Below are positions 7,184 through 15,416 of a stretch of 24,978 nucleotides of DNA, piece by piece (the stretch's first letter is position 1; every line of letters begins with the position of its first letter). The DNA lies in contig DUNJ01000085.1 in NCBI GenBank assembly GCA_012839395.1, positions 1 through 24,978 of the forward strand, read 5' to 3'. Made by a program: the position numbers and the translations under genes. The DNA comes from Tepidimicrobium sp. GTDB taxonomy: Bacteria; Bacillota; Clostridia; Tissierellales; Tepidimicrobiaceae. Below the pieces are notes generated by a model that worked only from the letters and a program-made list of their open reading frames with translations, was not told where the DNA came from and did not search any database.

Positions 7184-7209
7184 AAAAGTTCCGATTACGG
7201 AACTTTTTT
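7182..7209 (+). terminator. Terminator of infC-rpmI-rplT
   Basis: AAAAAAGTTCCG (7182-7193), ATTA loop, CGGAACTTTTTT (7198-7209): a perfect hairpin with A- and T-tracts. It overlaps the rplT stop codon. Confidence 0.95.
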
Positions 7210-7241
7210 ATTTTGAGCCTAGGTTTAGGCATGTAAATATA

Positions 7242-7270
7242 TTGATGTATATTTAGGAATAATATATATA
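7242..7270 (+). promoter_or_regulatory. Putative promoter for trkA
   Basis: TTGATG (7242-7247), a 17-base spacer and TATATA (7265-7270), about 58 bases upstream of the trkA start. It follows the rplT terminator, so a promoter is needed here. The exact -10 is ambiguous in the AT run. Confidence 0.5.
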
Positions 7271-7328
7271 TAGCCATTGTAGTTAGCATGACATTTTAAA
7301 ATATAAGGTGTTGGAAAGGAGATTGAAA

Positions 7329-7982
7329 ATGAAACGGTATGCTGTAATTGGGTGTGGTAGATTTGGCTCAAGCGTGGCTCGCACGCTAAATAGCTTAGGA
7401 AATGAAGTATTAGCTATAGATATTGATGGTGAAAAAATTCAATATATTTCAAAAGAGGTTACCCATGCAGTCCAGGCTGATGTAACTGACGAAAATGCTC
7501 TAGTTGAACTAGGTGTGGAGGAGTTTAATATGGTTATTGTGGGTATTAGCTCCGATTATAAAGCTTCTATTATGGCTACTATTATATCTAAGGAATTAGG
7601 AGTAAGCAGGGTAATTGCAAAGGCCTGTGATTTACTTCACGGGAAGGTGCTAGCCAAAGTAGGGGCAGATAAGATCATATATCCTGAAAGGGATATGGGT
7701 ATTAGAGTTGCACATAATTTAGTTTCCTCTAATATACTTGATTTTATAGAGCTTTCACCTGATTATAGCATATTAGAGATTACAGCCCTAGATTCATGGT
7801 CAAATAAAACCTTGAAGGAATTAAGGCTTCCCTCAAAATATGGGATCAACGTAATGGCGATTAGACGTGGAAAAGATATAAATGTTTCACCTTATGCAGA
7901 TGACATTATATTTAAAGGTGATATACTTGTAGTGATAGGTAATACATCGGATATTAAAAAAATTGAACGAGGTGTCGATTAA
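7329..7982 (+). CDS. trkA: TrkA/KtrA-type K+ channel regulatory subunit (RCK domains)
   Basis: A cytoplasmic gating ring protein that binds nucleotide and controls a Trk/Ktr K+ channel. It has 217 residues, matching single-unit KtrA/KtrC proteins rather than the double-length E. coli TrkA. RCK_N (about 1-120) starts with the Rossmann loop YAVIGCGRFGSSVA and the acidic end of strand 2 (AIDID, D31). RCK_C (about 135-217) includes SILEITALDSWSNKTLKELR and a typical GDILVVIG. The ATG at 7329 follows AAAGGAG; the frame extends upstream to a TTG at 7308 with no ribosome site. No TrkH/KtrB pore gene is in the window. trmH-type methyltransferase follows after five bases. Confidence 0.9.
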   Translation: MKRYAVIGCGRFGSSVARTLNSLGNEVLAIDIDGEKIQYISKEVTHAVQADVTDENALVELGVEEFNMVIVGISSDYKASIMATIISKELGVSRVIAKACDLLHGKVLAKVGADKIIYPERDMGIRVAHNLVSSNILDFIELSPDYSILEITALDSWSNKTLKELRLPSKYGINVMAIRRGKDINVSPYADDIIFKGDILVVIGNTSDIKKIERGVD

Positions 7983-7987
7983 AAAAC

Positions 7988-8785
7988 ATGTTGAAAATAA
8001 CTAGCCCTTCTAATCCAACTATAAGGTTGATCAAAAGTTTATATAGAAAAAAACAGAGGTGGGTAAGGAAACTATTTTTAGTAGAAGGACTTAAAATGGT
8101 GGAAGAATGTATTGATAATGGTTATTCGATTACAAATATAATATATTCGAACGATCTATTGGATATCCAGGGAGGAAAGGCCTTTTTAGATAAGATAAAA
8201 GATGATGGACGATTGATCAATGTTTCAAATCAATTATATAGGGAAATATCTAATATGGAAACTCCCCAGGGAATACTAGCTATTGCTAAATTTGAAGTTA
8301 ACTCTATTTGCGAAGCGAACTTAGGAAATAATCCCCTTATGTTATTTTTGGACAGGATCCAAGATCCTGGTAATATGGGGACCATCATTAGGACAGCGGA
8401 TGCTTTTGGGATAGATGGTATTGTAGTAACAAGTGGCTGCGTAGATATTTATAATCCTAAGGTGGTAAGGGCTACTATGGGTTCTATATTTAGGGTTCCA
8501 ATATATGATGAAGGAGATGGAATTGAGGCCATTAAAAAGATTAAGGATAAGGGCATAGCAACCTATGTTGCTGCGTTGGAGGAGAGTATATATATTGGAA
8601 AAGTAGATCTTAATAGACCTTGTATCCTTGTTATTGGAAATGAATCCGACGGTGTGTCGCCGGATATAATGGCTTTGGCCGATAAACTTATAAAGATACC
8701 TATGCTGGGTGGTGCAGAGTCCTTAAATGCAGCTGTAGCATCGTCTATAATAATGTATGAGGCCATTAGGCAGCGAACTCAATAA
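7988..8785 (+). CDS. SpoU/TrmH-family rRNA 2'-O-methyltransferase
   Basis: SAM-dependent SPOUT-fold RNA ribose methyltransferase, probably acting on 23S rRNA or tRNA; the target cannot be read from sequence. The 265 residues comprise an N-terminal substrate-binding domain (about 1-100, with FLVEGLKMVEE) and a catalytic domain with motif 1 LDRIQDPGNMGTIIRTADAF (121-140), motif 2 LVIGNESDGVS (214-224) and motif 3 LNAAVASSIIMYEA (246-259), which forms the knot. It starts five bases after trkA, with a modest GAGGTG ribosome site inside the trkA end, suggesting co-transcription. It is the usual neighbour upstream of pheST in clostridia. Confidence 0.93.
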   Translation: MLKITSPSNPTIRLIKSLYRKKQRWVRKLFLVEGLKMVEECIDNGYSITNIIYSNDLLDIQGGKAFLDKIKDDGRLINVSNQLYREISNMETPQGILAIAKFEVNSICEANLGNNPLMLFLDRIQDPGNMGTIIRTADAFGIDGIVVTSGCVDIYNPKVVRATMGSIFRVPIYDEGDGIEAIKKIKDKGIATYVAALEESIYIGKVDLNRPCILVIGNESDGVSPDIMALADKLIKIPMLGGAESLNAAVASSIIMYEAIRQRTQ

Positions 8786-8788
8786 TTC

Positions 8789-8817
8789 TTGTATTTTAGG
8801 GGTATAGGTGCTATAAT
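8789..8817 (+). promoter_or_regulatory. Putative promoter upstream of pheST
   Basis: TTGTAT (8789-8794), exactly 17 bases, then TATAAT (8812-8817). Transcripts would begin near 8824 and meet a terminator-like hairpin after about 15-50 bases, before pheS at 8906. Confidence 0.6.
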
Positions 8818-8839
8818 TTAATAAATAGTTTGGATCTTT

Positions 8840-8873
8840 AGACCTCTATTCCACGGAATAGGTCTTGTTTTTT
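8840..8873 (+). terminator. Intrinsic terminator or attenuator between trmH-type gene and pheS
   Basis: AGACC (8840-8844) and TATTC (8847-8851), separated by a 2-base bulge, pair with GAATA (8856-8860) and GGTCT (8861-8865). A CACG loop closes it, and TG plus six T follow. It ends the trkA-methyltransferase unit, but lies downstream of the only visible pheS promoter, so it may act as an attenuator. No T-box elements are present. Confidence 0.8.
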
Positions 8874-8905
8874 ATAACCGAATTTGGTGAGAGGAGTATG
8901 CTATT

Positions 8906-9928
8906 ATGCGGGAAAAATTGAAAAGGATTAGAAAGGAAGCTATGTCCAATATAGAGGGGTTAGATAATCTAGATAGCCTAGAGGATCTAAGAATAAAGTA
9001 TATGGGCAAAAAGGGAGAACTTACATTGGCTCTGCGTGAAATGGGCAAAATCCCTAAGGAAGAGAGGCCAATTATCGGTGCACTTGCCAATGAGATAAGG
9101 CAACAGATAGAAGGGGAATTGTCTAGAGCCAAAGCTAGACTTATGGATGAGATGAAGAGAAAACGCATGGAAAGGGAAAAGATAGATATAAGCATATCTA
9201 AGAATACTAGAAAATTAGGTCATCAACATCCACTTTTACATACAATCAAAGAACTGGAGGATCTGTTTATTAGTATGGGATTTACTGTGGTGGATGGACC
9301 AGAGGTAGAAACTGTACAATATAATTTTGATGCCTTAAATTCACCGGAAAACCATCCTTCAAGAGATTTTTCAGACACATTCTATATTACTGAAGATATT
9401 CTGCTCCGTACTCATACATCCCCCGTTCAGATAAGAGCAATGAAACAAATAAAGCCACCGTTGAGAATAATTTCAGCGGGAAGGACATTTAGATTTGATG
9501 ATGTGGATGATACCCATTCTCCTATGTTTCATCAGCTAGAGGGGCTTGTGATTGACAAAAAGGTAACTATGGCTAATCTTATGCACACCATCGATGTGTT
9601 TATAAAGGAACTATTTGGGGAAGATATGAAGACTAGGTTTAGGCCCCATCACTTTCCATTTACCGAGCCTAGTGCAGAGGTAGATGTATCTTGCTTTGAA
9701 TGCAAAGGAGAGGGATGTACACATTGCAATGGGACAGGTTGGAGTATGGAACTTTTAGGATGTGGAATGGTTCATCCCAAAGTGTTGGAAAATTGCGGAA
9801 TAGATTCGGAAGAATATAGCGGTTTTGCATTTGGCATGGGCATCGATAGGATAACCATGGTTAGGCATGGAATAGATGATATACGCCTATTATTTGAAAA
9901 TGATAATAGGTTTTTAGAGCAATTTTAA
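8906..9928 (+). CDS. pheS: Phenylalanine--tRNA ligase, alpha subunit
   Basis: Catalytic subunit of the alpha2-beta2 PheRS, class II. It has 340 residues, full length. An N-terminal helical tRNA-binding arm (about 1-95) precedes the core: GHQHPLLHTIKEL (105-117), FDALNSPENHPSRDFSDTFY (141-160), LLRTHTSPVQIRAM (166-179), the motif 2 region GRTFRFDDVDDTHSPMFHQ (192-210), and motif 3 GFAFGMGIDRITM (306-318). A CxxC-x4-CxxC insert (CFECKGEGCTHC, 263-274) is common in Firmicute PheS and may bind zinc. The start at ATG 8906 follows GAGAGGAG; an out-of-frame ATG lies at 8898. pheT follows after 21 bases. Confidence 0.98.
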   Translation: MREKLKRIRKEAMSNIEGLDNLDSLEDLRIKYMGKKGELTLALREMGKIPKEERPIIGALANEIRQQIEGELSRAKARLMDEMKRKRMEREKIDISISKNTRKLGHQHPLLHTIKELEDLFISMGFTVVDGPEVETVQYNFDALNSPENHPSRDFSDTFYITEDILLRTHTSPVQIRAMKQIKPPLRIISAGRTFRFDDVDDTHSPMFHQLEGLVIDKKVTMANLMHTIDVFIKELFGEDMKTRFRPHHFPFTEPSAEVDVSCFECKGEGCTHCNGTGWSMELLGCGMVHPKVLENCGIDSEEYSGFAFGMGIDRITMVRHGIDDIRLLFENDNRFLEQF

Positions 9929-9949
9929 CGATGGCTAAGGAGGATAAGT

Positions 9950-12343
9950 ATGCTATTACCATTAGAGTGGTTAAAAAAATATGTGGAGATAGATGAGGAT
10001 TCTAGGACTTTAGCAGATAAACTCACTTTGACCGGCTCCCATGTGGAGGCTATTATATCTCTAGATAAGGGTATCGAAAATGTAGTGGTTGGGCAGGTAA
10101 AAAACATAAGAAAACATGAGAAAGCGGATAGATTATTGATAGTAGATGTTGACATTGGAGAGGATATAATTCAGGTTATAACTGGAGCCACTAATTTTGC
10201 AGAGGGAGATTATGTGCCCGTGGCTCTGGTTGGTGCAAAGTTGCCTGGAGATATTTACATAGAGAAAACCAATTTTAGGGGCATCGATTCTTACGGAATG
10301 CTATGCTCATTGGAGGAATTAGGATATGAGGACAATGTCATTTCGAAAGAACATAGAGAAGGAATATTTGTACTGGATAAAAAATATCCACCAGGCTCTG
10401 ACATTAACGATATATTGGGTCTGTATGATGAGGTAATTGAATTGGAGATAACTCCAAATAGGCCAGATTGTCTAAGTGTAGTGGGTATGGCTAGGGAGGC
10501 GGCAGCTGCACTAGATAAGAAACTGAGATTACCCGAGATCAAAGTGGATAATGAAGTAGATGATATAAATAATTTTGTGGAGTCTATAGAAATAGACTAT
10601 GATCTTTGTAATAGATATTATACCAAGGTGATTAAAGATGTAACCATAAGGGAATCGCCCTTGTGGTTACAGATTAGGCTTATGGAGGCAGGAGTAAGGC
10701 CTATAAATAATATAGTAGATATAACAAATTATGTGATGTTGGAATTTGGGCAACCATTGCACGCTTTTGATCTGGATAAGCTAAAACAAAAAAGAATTGT
10801 GGTCAGAAGAGCAAGGGATGGAGAAAAAATAGTAACATTGGATGGTGTAAAAAGGGATCTCAATTCTTCAAACTTGGTAATTACAGATGGCAAGGAACCG
10901 GTTGCTATTGCTGGGGTAATGGGAGGACTGGATTCGGAGATTACAGATGATACTACTACGGTATTATTGGAATCGGCCAATTTTAATGGCCGGTCGGTAC
11001 GCCTAACTTCTAAAGAACATAATCTGAGGTCTGAAGCTTCCTCAAGGCTGGAAAAGGACCTGGATCTAAATCTATGTGAAATTGCGGCGGAGAGGGTATG
11101 TCAACTAGTAGAACAAATTGGAGCGGGCATAGTGGTGAAGGGAACCATAGATGTATATAAAAGTATTCCTAGGGAAAGGAAGATTTATTTAAGGCCCGAA
11201 AAGGCTAACGATCTGTTGGGGACCGACTTAACCATAGATGATATGATGGATTATCTTCAAAGATTGGAATTAACCCCTACTTTAAAGGATGGAAGGTTGG
11301 AGGTAATTATACCCACCTATAGATCGGATTTGAATATAGAAGAGGATTTAATAGAGGAAATAGGAAGGATACATGGCTTTCATAACATTCCTATAAAACC
11401 ATTAGTAGGAACCTTAACCAGGGGAGAAAAGCCCTATGATAAGATTGTAGAGGATAGGGCTGATGAAATCCTTCGGGGTTTGGGATTAAATCAGGTAATG
11501 ACCTATTCATTCATAAGCCCCAGGGCATATGATAGGATAAGGATTAAACCAGATAGTAAACTGAGGGATTATATAGAGCTTATAAATCCTCTTGGAGAAG
11601 ATTATAGCGTTATGAGAACTACATTGATTCCAAATATGATGGACCTATTAGCCAGAAACTATAATTATGGTGTAAAGGAATGCTATGCCTATGAAATAGG
11701 CAATATATTTATACCAAAGGAGTTACCCATAAGACAATTGCCAATTGAGAGAAGGACTTTATCCATAGGGATGTATGGTGATGTAGATTTTTATGATATA
11801 AAGGAGGTTGTACAGATCCTCTTTGATAGATTGGGGATTGTAGGATTAGAATATATAAGGGAACAAGATGATAGGACTTTCCATCCCAATAGGACGGCAA
11901 GTTTGATTCTAAAGGGAGAAGAAATTGGCATTGTAGGAGAAGTCCATGGGGATGTGATGGATAATTACGATATAGGTAGCAGGGTATATATTGCACAGCT
12001 AAATTTTGATAAGATGGTTGAAGAATCCAACTTGGATAGGCGATATAAGCCTTTACCCAAATATCCTGGTATAGCTAGGGATATAGCAGTTGTGGTAGAC
12101 GAGGATGTACTAGTTGGAGAACTGGAGAAGATAATATGGAAAAATAGTCAAGGACTAATTGAAAAGGTAGAGTTGTTTGATATATATGTAGGTGATCAAG
12201 TAGAAGAGGGAAAGAAAAGCGTAGCTTTTTCCATATTTTACAGGTCTAGTGATAGGACATTGAAGGACGAAGAGGTTAACGTGATCCAACAAGCTATTGT
12301 TGAAGATTTAGAAAAACAGCTTGGTGCAGTACTTAGAGCTTAG
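9950..12343 (+). CDS. pheT: Phenylalanine--tRNA ligase, beta subunit
   Basis: The larger PheRS subunit; it binds tRNA and edits mischarged Tyr-tRNA-Phe. The 797 residues match the family. Domains in order: EMAP-like tRNA-binding fold (about 40-150, with HEKADRLLIVDVDIG); B3/B4 editing region (MEAGVRPINNIVDITNYVM and GQPLHAFDLDKL, about 245-285); B5 (about 400-480, IPTYRSDLNIEEDLIEEIGR); a catalytic-like core; and a C-terminal FDX-ACB anticodon domain (about 700-797, starting PKYPGIARDIAVVVDE). The start at ATG 9950 follows AAGGAGG. It is co-transcribed with pheS; its stop codon lies inside a perfect 12-bp inverted repeat. Confidence 0.98.
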   Translation: MLLPLEWLKKYVEIDEDSRTLADKLTLTGSHVEAIISLDKGIENVVVGQVKNIRKHEKADRLLIVDVDIGEDIIQVITGATNFAEGDYVPVALVGAKLPGDIYIEKTNFRGIDSYGMLCSLEELGYEDNVISKEHREGIFVLDKKYPPGSDINDILGLYDEVIELEITPNRPDCLSVVGMAREAAAALDKKLRLPEIKVDNEVDDINNFVESIEIDYDLCNRYYTKVIKDVTIRESPLWLQIRLMEAGVRPINNIVDITNYVMLEFGQPLHAFDLDKLKQKRIVVRRARDGEKIVTLDGVKRDLNSSNLVITDGKEPVAIAGVMGGLDSEITDDTTTVLLESANFNGRSVRLTSKEHNLRSEASSRLEKDLDLNLCEIAAERVCQLVEQIGAGIVVKGTIDVYKSIPRERKIYLRPEKANDLLGTDLTIDDMMDYLQRLELTPTLKDGRLEVIIPTYRSDLNIEEDLIEEIGRIHGFHNIPIKPLVGTLTRGEKPYDKIVEDRADEILRGLGLNQVMTYSFISPRAYDRIRIKPDSKLRDYIELINPLGEDYSVMRTTLIPNMMDLLARNYNYGVKECYAYEIGNIFIPKELPIRQLPIERRTLSIGMYGDVDFYDIKEVVQILFDRLGIVGLEYIREQDDRTFHPNRTASLILKGEEIGIVGEVHGDVMDNYDIGSRVYIAQLNFDKMVEESNLDRRYKPLPKYPGIARDIAVVVDEDVLVGELEKIIWKNSQGLIEKVELFDIYVGDQVEEGKKSVAFSIFYRSSDRTLKDEEVNVIQQAIVEDLEKQLGAVLRA

Positions 12344-12368
12344 GGAGTAGCAGTGTCTACTCCCTAAG
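12339..12368. repeat. Perfect 12-bp inverted repeat over the pheT stop (no T-tract)
   Basis: CTTAGGGAGTAG (12339-12350), CAGTGT loop, CTACTCCCTAAG (12357-12368). The stem is strong, but what follows is ATTATAAAATTAAA, not a T-run, so it is not a standard intrinsic terminator. It could stabilise the upstream mRNA end, lower downstream expression or bind a protein. Confidence 0.75.
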
Positions 12369-12398
12369 ATTATAAAATTAAAGGGGAGTGAGTAAGTT

Positions 12399-12968
12399 AT
12401 GACGGAGAAAAACAAGACGGATGTTTTTATTGGTGGTCGTAACTTTACGGTAGTGGGAGATGAATCATCGGAATACGTATATAGATTAGCCGCCTATGTA
12501 GATGAGAAGATTAAGGAAATGACGAACAAAAATGACAAGTTGAGCGGTTCTATGGCGGCTATATTGGCTGCGTTAAATATTGCAGATGAGCTTCATAAAA
12601 CCACTCAAGAGTTAGACTCTTTAAGAGAACGGGCTAAAACTCCTATAGAGGAATATGATATTTTGGTCAAGCAGCTAGAAGAGGCGGACGAAGAGATAAA
12701 GCAATTAAAAACTAAATACACCCGTAATAAGGAAGAATTAAAGAACATAAGGGAACAAAACAAGAAACTAAATAGTGCCAATAGAAAAAGTACTCAAGCC
12801 TTAAAACTAAAGGAGAAAGAGCTGCGCGATAGTCAAAATATGATCAAAAAGCTTCAGGATAAGATATTTGATAATCAAGTGCAGTTGGTGGAGACTAAAA
12901 AGGAACTGGAGGAAATACTAAGGCTATATGACGAGGAAAAAAACGTGTTCAATGGAAAGGAAGCTTAA
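12399..12968 (+). CDS. zapA: Cell division protein ZapA with long coiled-coil tail
   Basis: ZapA bundles FtsZ protofilaments at the division ring. The N-terminal ZapA domain covers about residues 5-90 (TDVFIGGRNFTVVGDES, YVYRLAAYVDEKIKEM, AAILAALNIADELHK). A long, charged, Leu-heptad coiled coil then runs to about residue 180. Total length is 189, clearly longer than classical ZapA (about 85-110), though extended forms are known in clostridia. The start at ATG 12399 follows AAGGGGAG. The gene sits between pheT and the U32 peptidase gene, a conserved clostridial order. Its 3' end overlaps upstream start candidates of the next gene. Confidence 0.9.
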   Translation: MTEKNKTDVFIGGRNFTVVGDESSEYVYRLAAYVDEKIKEMTNKNDKLSGSMAAILAALNIADELHKTTQELDSLRERAKTPIEEYDILVKQLEEADEEIKQLKTKYTRNKEELKNIREQNKKLNSANRKSTQALKLKEKELRDSQNMIKKLQDKIFDNQVQLVETKKELEEILRLYDEEKNVFNGKEA

Positions 12969-12987
12969 AGAAGTGGAAGATACCAAC

Positions 12988-15402
12988 ATGGAATTATTGG
13001 CTCCTGCAGGTAGTATGGAGGCATTATTTGCAGCTGTCCAAAATGGCGCTGACGCAGTTTATTTGGGCGGTAAATTATTTAATGCCAGAAAATCCGCCGC
13101 AAATTTTGACTATGAAGATCTGGAAACTGCTGTAAATTATGCTCATCTAAGGAATGTAAAAGTATATATCACGGTCAATATATTGATCGATGATGGTGAG
13201 ATGAAGGAGATATTGAATTATATTAGGTACTTAGAAAAGATAGGTATAGATGGGATAATTGTTCAGGATTTAGGACTTGCTTATCTAGTAAAAAATATAT
13301 TCCCAGAGCTTGATCTGCATGCTAGTACGCAGATGACAATAAACAACCTTTCTGGGGCTATTTTTTTAAGGAATTTTGGTTTTACTAGGGTTGTTCTAGC
13401 ACGGGAAACACCTTTAGAAGAGATTAAGCACATTCATAGGAATACAGATATTGAATTGGAGGGGTTTGTTCATGGAGCTTTATGCATAAGCTATTCGGGG
13501 CAGTGTCTTATGAGCAGCATAATAGGAGCTCGTAGTGGCAATAGGGGTGCTTGTGCTCAACCATGTAGGATGCCCTACAGTTTTGTAGATTATGATACAG
13601 GGGATACTTCTTTTTCTAAATGGAATAGGAAATATTTGCTGAGCCCAAGGGATCTAAATACGCTTAAGCACATTGAAGATATCGTAGATAGTGGAATAAT
13701 ATCTTTAAAGATAGAGGGTAGGATGAAAAGACCTGAATACGTGGCTGCGGTGGTGAAAAATTATAGGAAGGCCTTGGATATGGGTTATGATTCCCTAACG
13801 GATGAAGATATATTAGAGGTGGAGCAGATCTTTAATAGGGGATTTACCAAAGGATTGATGCTAGGGGATTTTGGTAGAAGCTTCATGGCCTACGATAGAC
13901 CCGATAACAGGGGAATATTGATTGGGAAGGTAGTTAAGGAAAGTGGCAAGAAAATATATGTTGAGCTATTCAGCAATGTAAATAAGGGAGATGGGATTGA
14001 ATTAAAAACATCTAGTGGAGACTATATAGGCAATGTATTAAAATTTTCGGGATGCAAAGGTGAAATAATAGAAATAGATGGGATGGAAGATATTGCTATC
14101 GGCTCCAGTGTATATAGGACCTCAAGTAGTAGGTTGTTAGCTAAAATGGCGGGATCTATTAGGGGTGAAAGTATACGTTATCCTATAGATATGGCTATGG
14201 ACATATCTATAGGCAAACCAGCGGAATTAAATATAATATATGGTAAAAAAACCTTTAGGGTTAAATCCGATTATATTGTTGAAAGGGCCAAAAGGGTATC
14301 GCTAACTAAGGGCAGGGTAATAGAACAACTGTCTAAGTTGAATTATACTGTATATTATTTGAAAAACACATCAATTGATATAGACGATAATGCATTTATG
14401 CCTATAGGCAAGATAAACGAATTGAGACGTAAAGGGATCAAATTATTGGATAAACAGCGTAGGAACAGCGATAGACAAGTTCCTATTTCTGATAGATTAT
14501 ATAAAGAACGGTTGAGCAAATACTTTAAATTTACACCTAGCAAAAAGAAAAATCCATATAACAAGGGTATAAGTGTTAGCGTATGTAGGTATAGTCAGTT
14601 TGAAAAATTGGATTTAAAGAAATTGGATAGGGTCTATATAGGATTTATAGATGGATTGGGGGAAGCAGCTATAAAGGCAAAAAAGCTAGATAAGGAGATC
14701 TATCTGTTAACTGGTAGAATACTGTATAGAGGGGAATTAAAAAAGCTAAGAAAGGAGCTTGCAACGATATTAGATTTAATCGATGGGGTATCCGTTTCTA
14801 ATTTGGGAACTTTGCAATTTGTAAAGGATAATTTTACTATAGGAGTACACGGAGATATAGGGTTGAATGTTTTCAATAGCTTTACAGCCAAAGCTCTATT
14901 AGAATCTGGATTAGATAGCATTACTCTTTCGCCGGAGTTGAATATAAAGCAAATTGAAAAGGTATGTAATAATAGTTCCATGGTTTTGGAATCTATAGGC
15001 TACGGGCATCTACCTTTGATGATAACAAAGAACTGCCCTATGGCCCTAATTAAAAACTGTATCGATGATTCAGACTGTAAATTATGTCCGTATAGCAAGG
15101 GTTATGGTTTAAGGGATAGAAAGGGCATAGATTTTTATATGGAGAGAAATGGTGGAGTTACTACTATATATAACAGTTTTCCTTTAATGTTATTAGATGA
15201 TATTCACAAAATATATGATAGTGGTATAGATATGATACGACTTGATTTTACTTTTGAAGATGAGGGAATTGGGGAATTGCAAAAAATTTACTATGATTAT
15301 GCTCATGAAGAGGTGTCGAGGGATGATGTTATTAGGTTTATAAGCAAATATAGGGATAAAAACAATATAACTAAGGGTCACTATTTTAGGGGAGTCATAT
15401 AA
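12988..15402 (+). CDS. U32 family peptidase-like protein (DUF3656, RlhA-like)
   Basis: U32 proteins of this group, such as E. coli RlhA, are needed for hydroxylation of a 23S rRNA cytidine; others act with tRNA hydroxylation or collagenase-like activity. The family N-terminus MELLAPAGSMEAL fits ATG 12988, giving 804 residues, although the frame stays open from 12928 inside zapA and the ribosome site at 12988 is weak. Visible: EGFVHGALCISYSGQCLMSS with GNRGACAQPCRMPY (the conserved Cys cluster, about residues 157-195), LLSPRDLNTLKHIEDIVDSG, LKIEGRMKRPEYVAAVVKNY, then the DUF3656-type middle. A second Cys group near the C-terminus (NCPMALIKNC, DSDCKLCPYSKGYGL) suggests an iron-sulphur or metal site. 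The substrate is inferred only. Confidence 0.9.
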   Translation: MELLAPAGSMEALFAAVQNGADAVYLGGKLFNARKSAANFDYEDLETAVNYAHLRNVKVYITVNILIDDGEMKEILNYIRYLEKIGIDGIIVQDLGLAYLVKNIFPELDLHASTQMTINNLSGAIFLRNFGFTRVVLARETPLEEIKHIHRNTDIELEGFVHGALCISYSGQCLMSSIIGARSGNRGACAQPCRMPYSFVDYDTGDTSFSKWNRKYLLSPRDLNTLKHIEDIVDSGIISLKIEGRMKRPEYVAAVVKNYRKALDMGYDSLTDEDILEVEQIFNRGFTKGLMLGDFGRSFMAYDRPDNRGILIGKVVKESGKKIYVELFSNVNKGDGIELKTSSGDYIGNVLKFSGCKGEIIEIDGMEDIAIGSSVYRTSSSRLLAKMAGSIRGESIRYPIDMAMDISIGKPAELNIIYGKKTFRVKSDYIVERAKRVSLTKGRVIEQLSKLNYTVYYLKNTSIDIDDNAFMPIGKINELRRKGIKLLDKQRRNSDRQVPISDRLYKERLSKYFKFTPSKKKNPYNKGISVSVCRYSQFEKLDLKKLDRVYIGFIDGLGEAAIKAKKLDKEIYLLTGRILYRGELKKLRKELATILDLIDGVSVSNLGTLQFVKDNFTIGVHGDIGLNVFNSFTAKALLESGLDSITLSPELNIKQIEKVCNNSSMVLESIGYGHLPLMITKNCPMALIKNCIDDSDCKLCPYSKGYGLRDRKGIDFYMERNGGVTTIYNSFPLMLLDDIHKIYDSGIDMIRLDFTFEDEGIGELQKIYYDYAHEEVSRDDVIRFISKYRDKNNITKGHYFRGVI

Positions 15403-15416
15403 TTTGGGGTGAAGTT

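Noticed and set aside
8872..9195. 107-codon minus-strand frame over the pheS start
   Set aside because: It is a hydrophobic shadow of the pheS N-terminal helices with no family match.
12339..12368. Intrinsic terminator after pheT
   Set aside because: The stem is perfect but no T-run follows, so it is listed as an inverted repeat instead.
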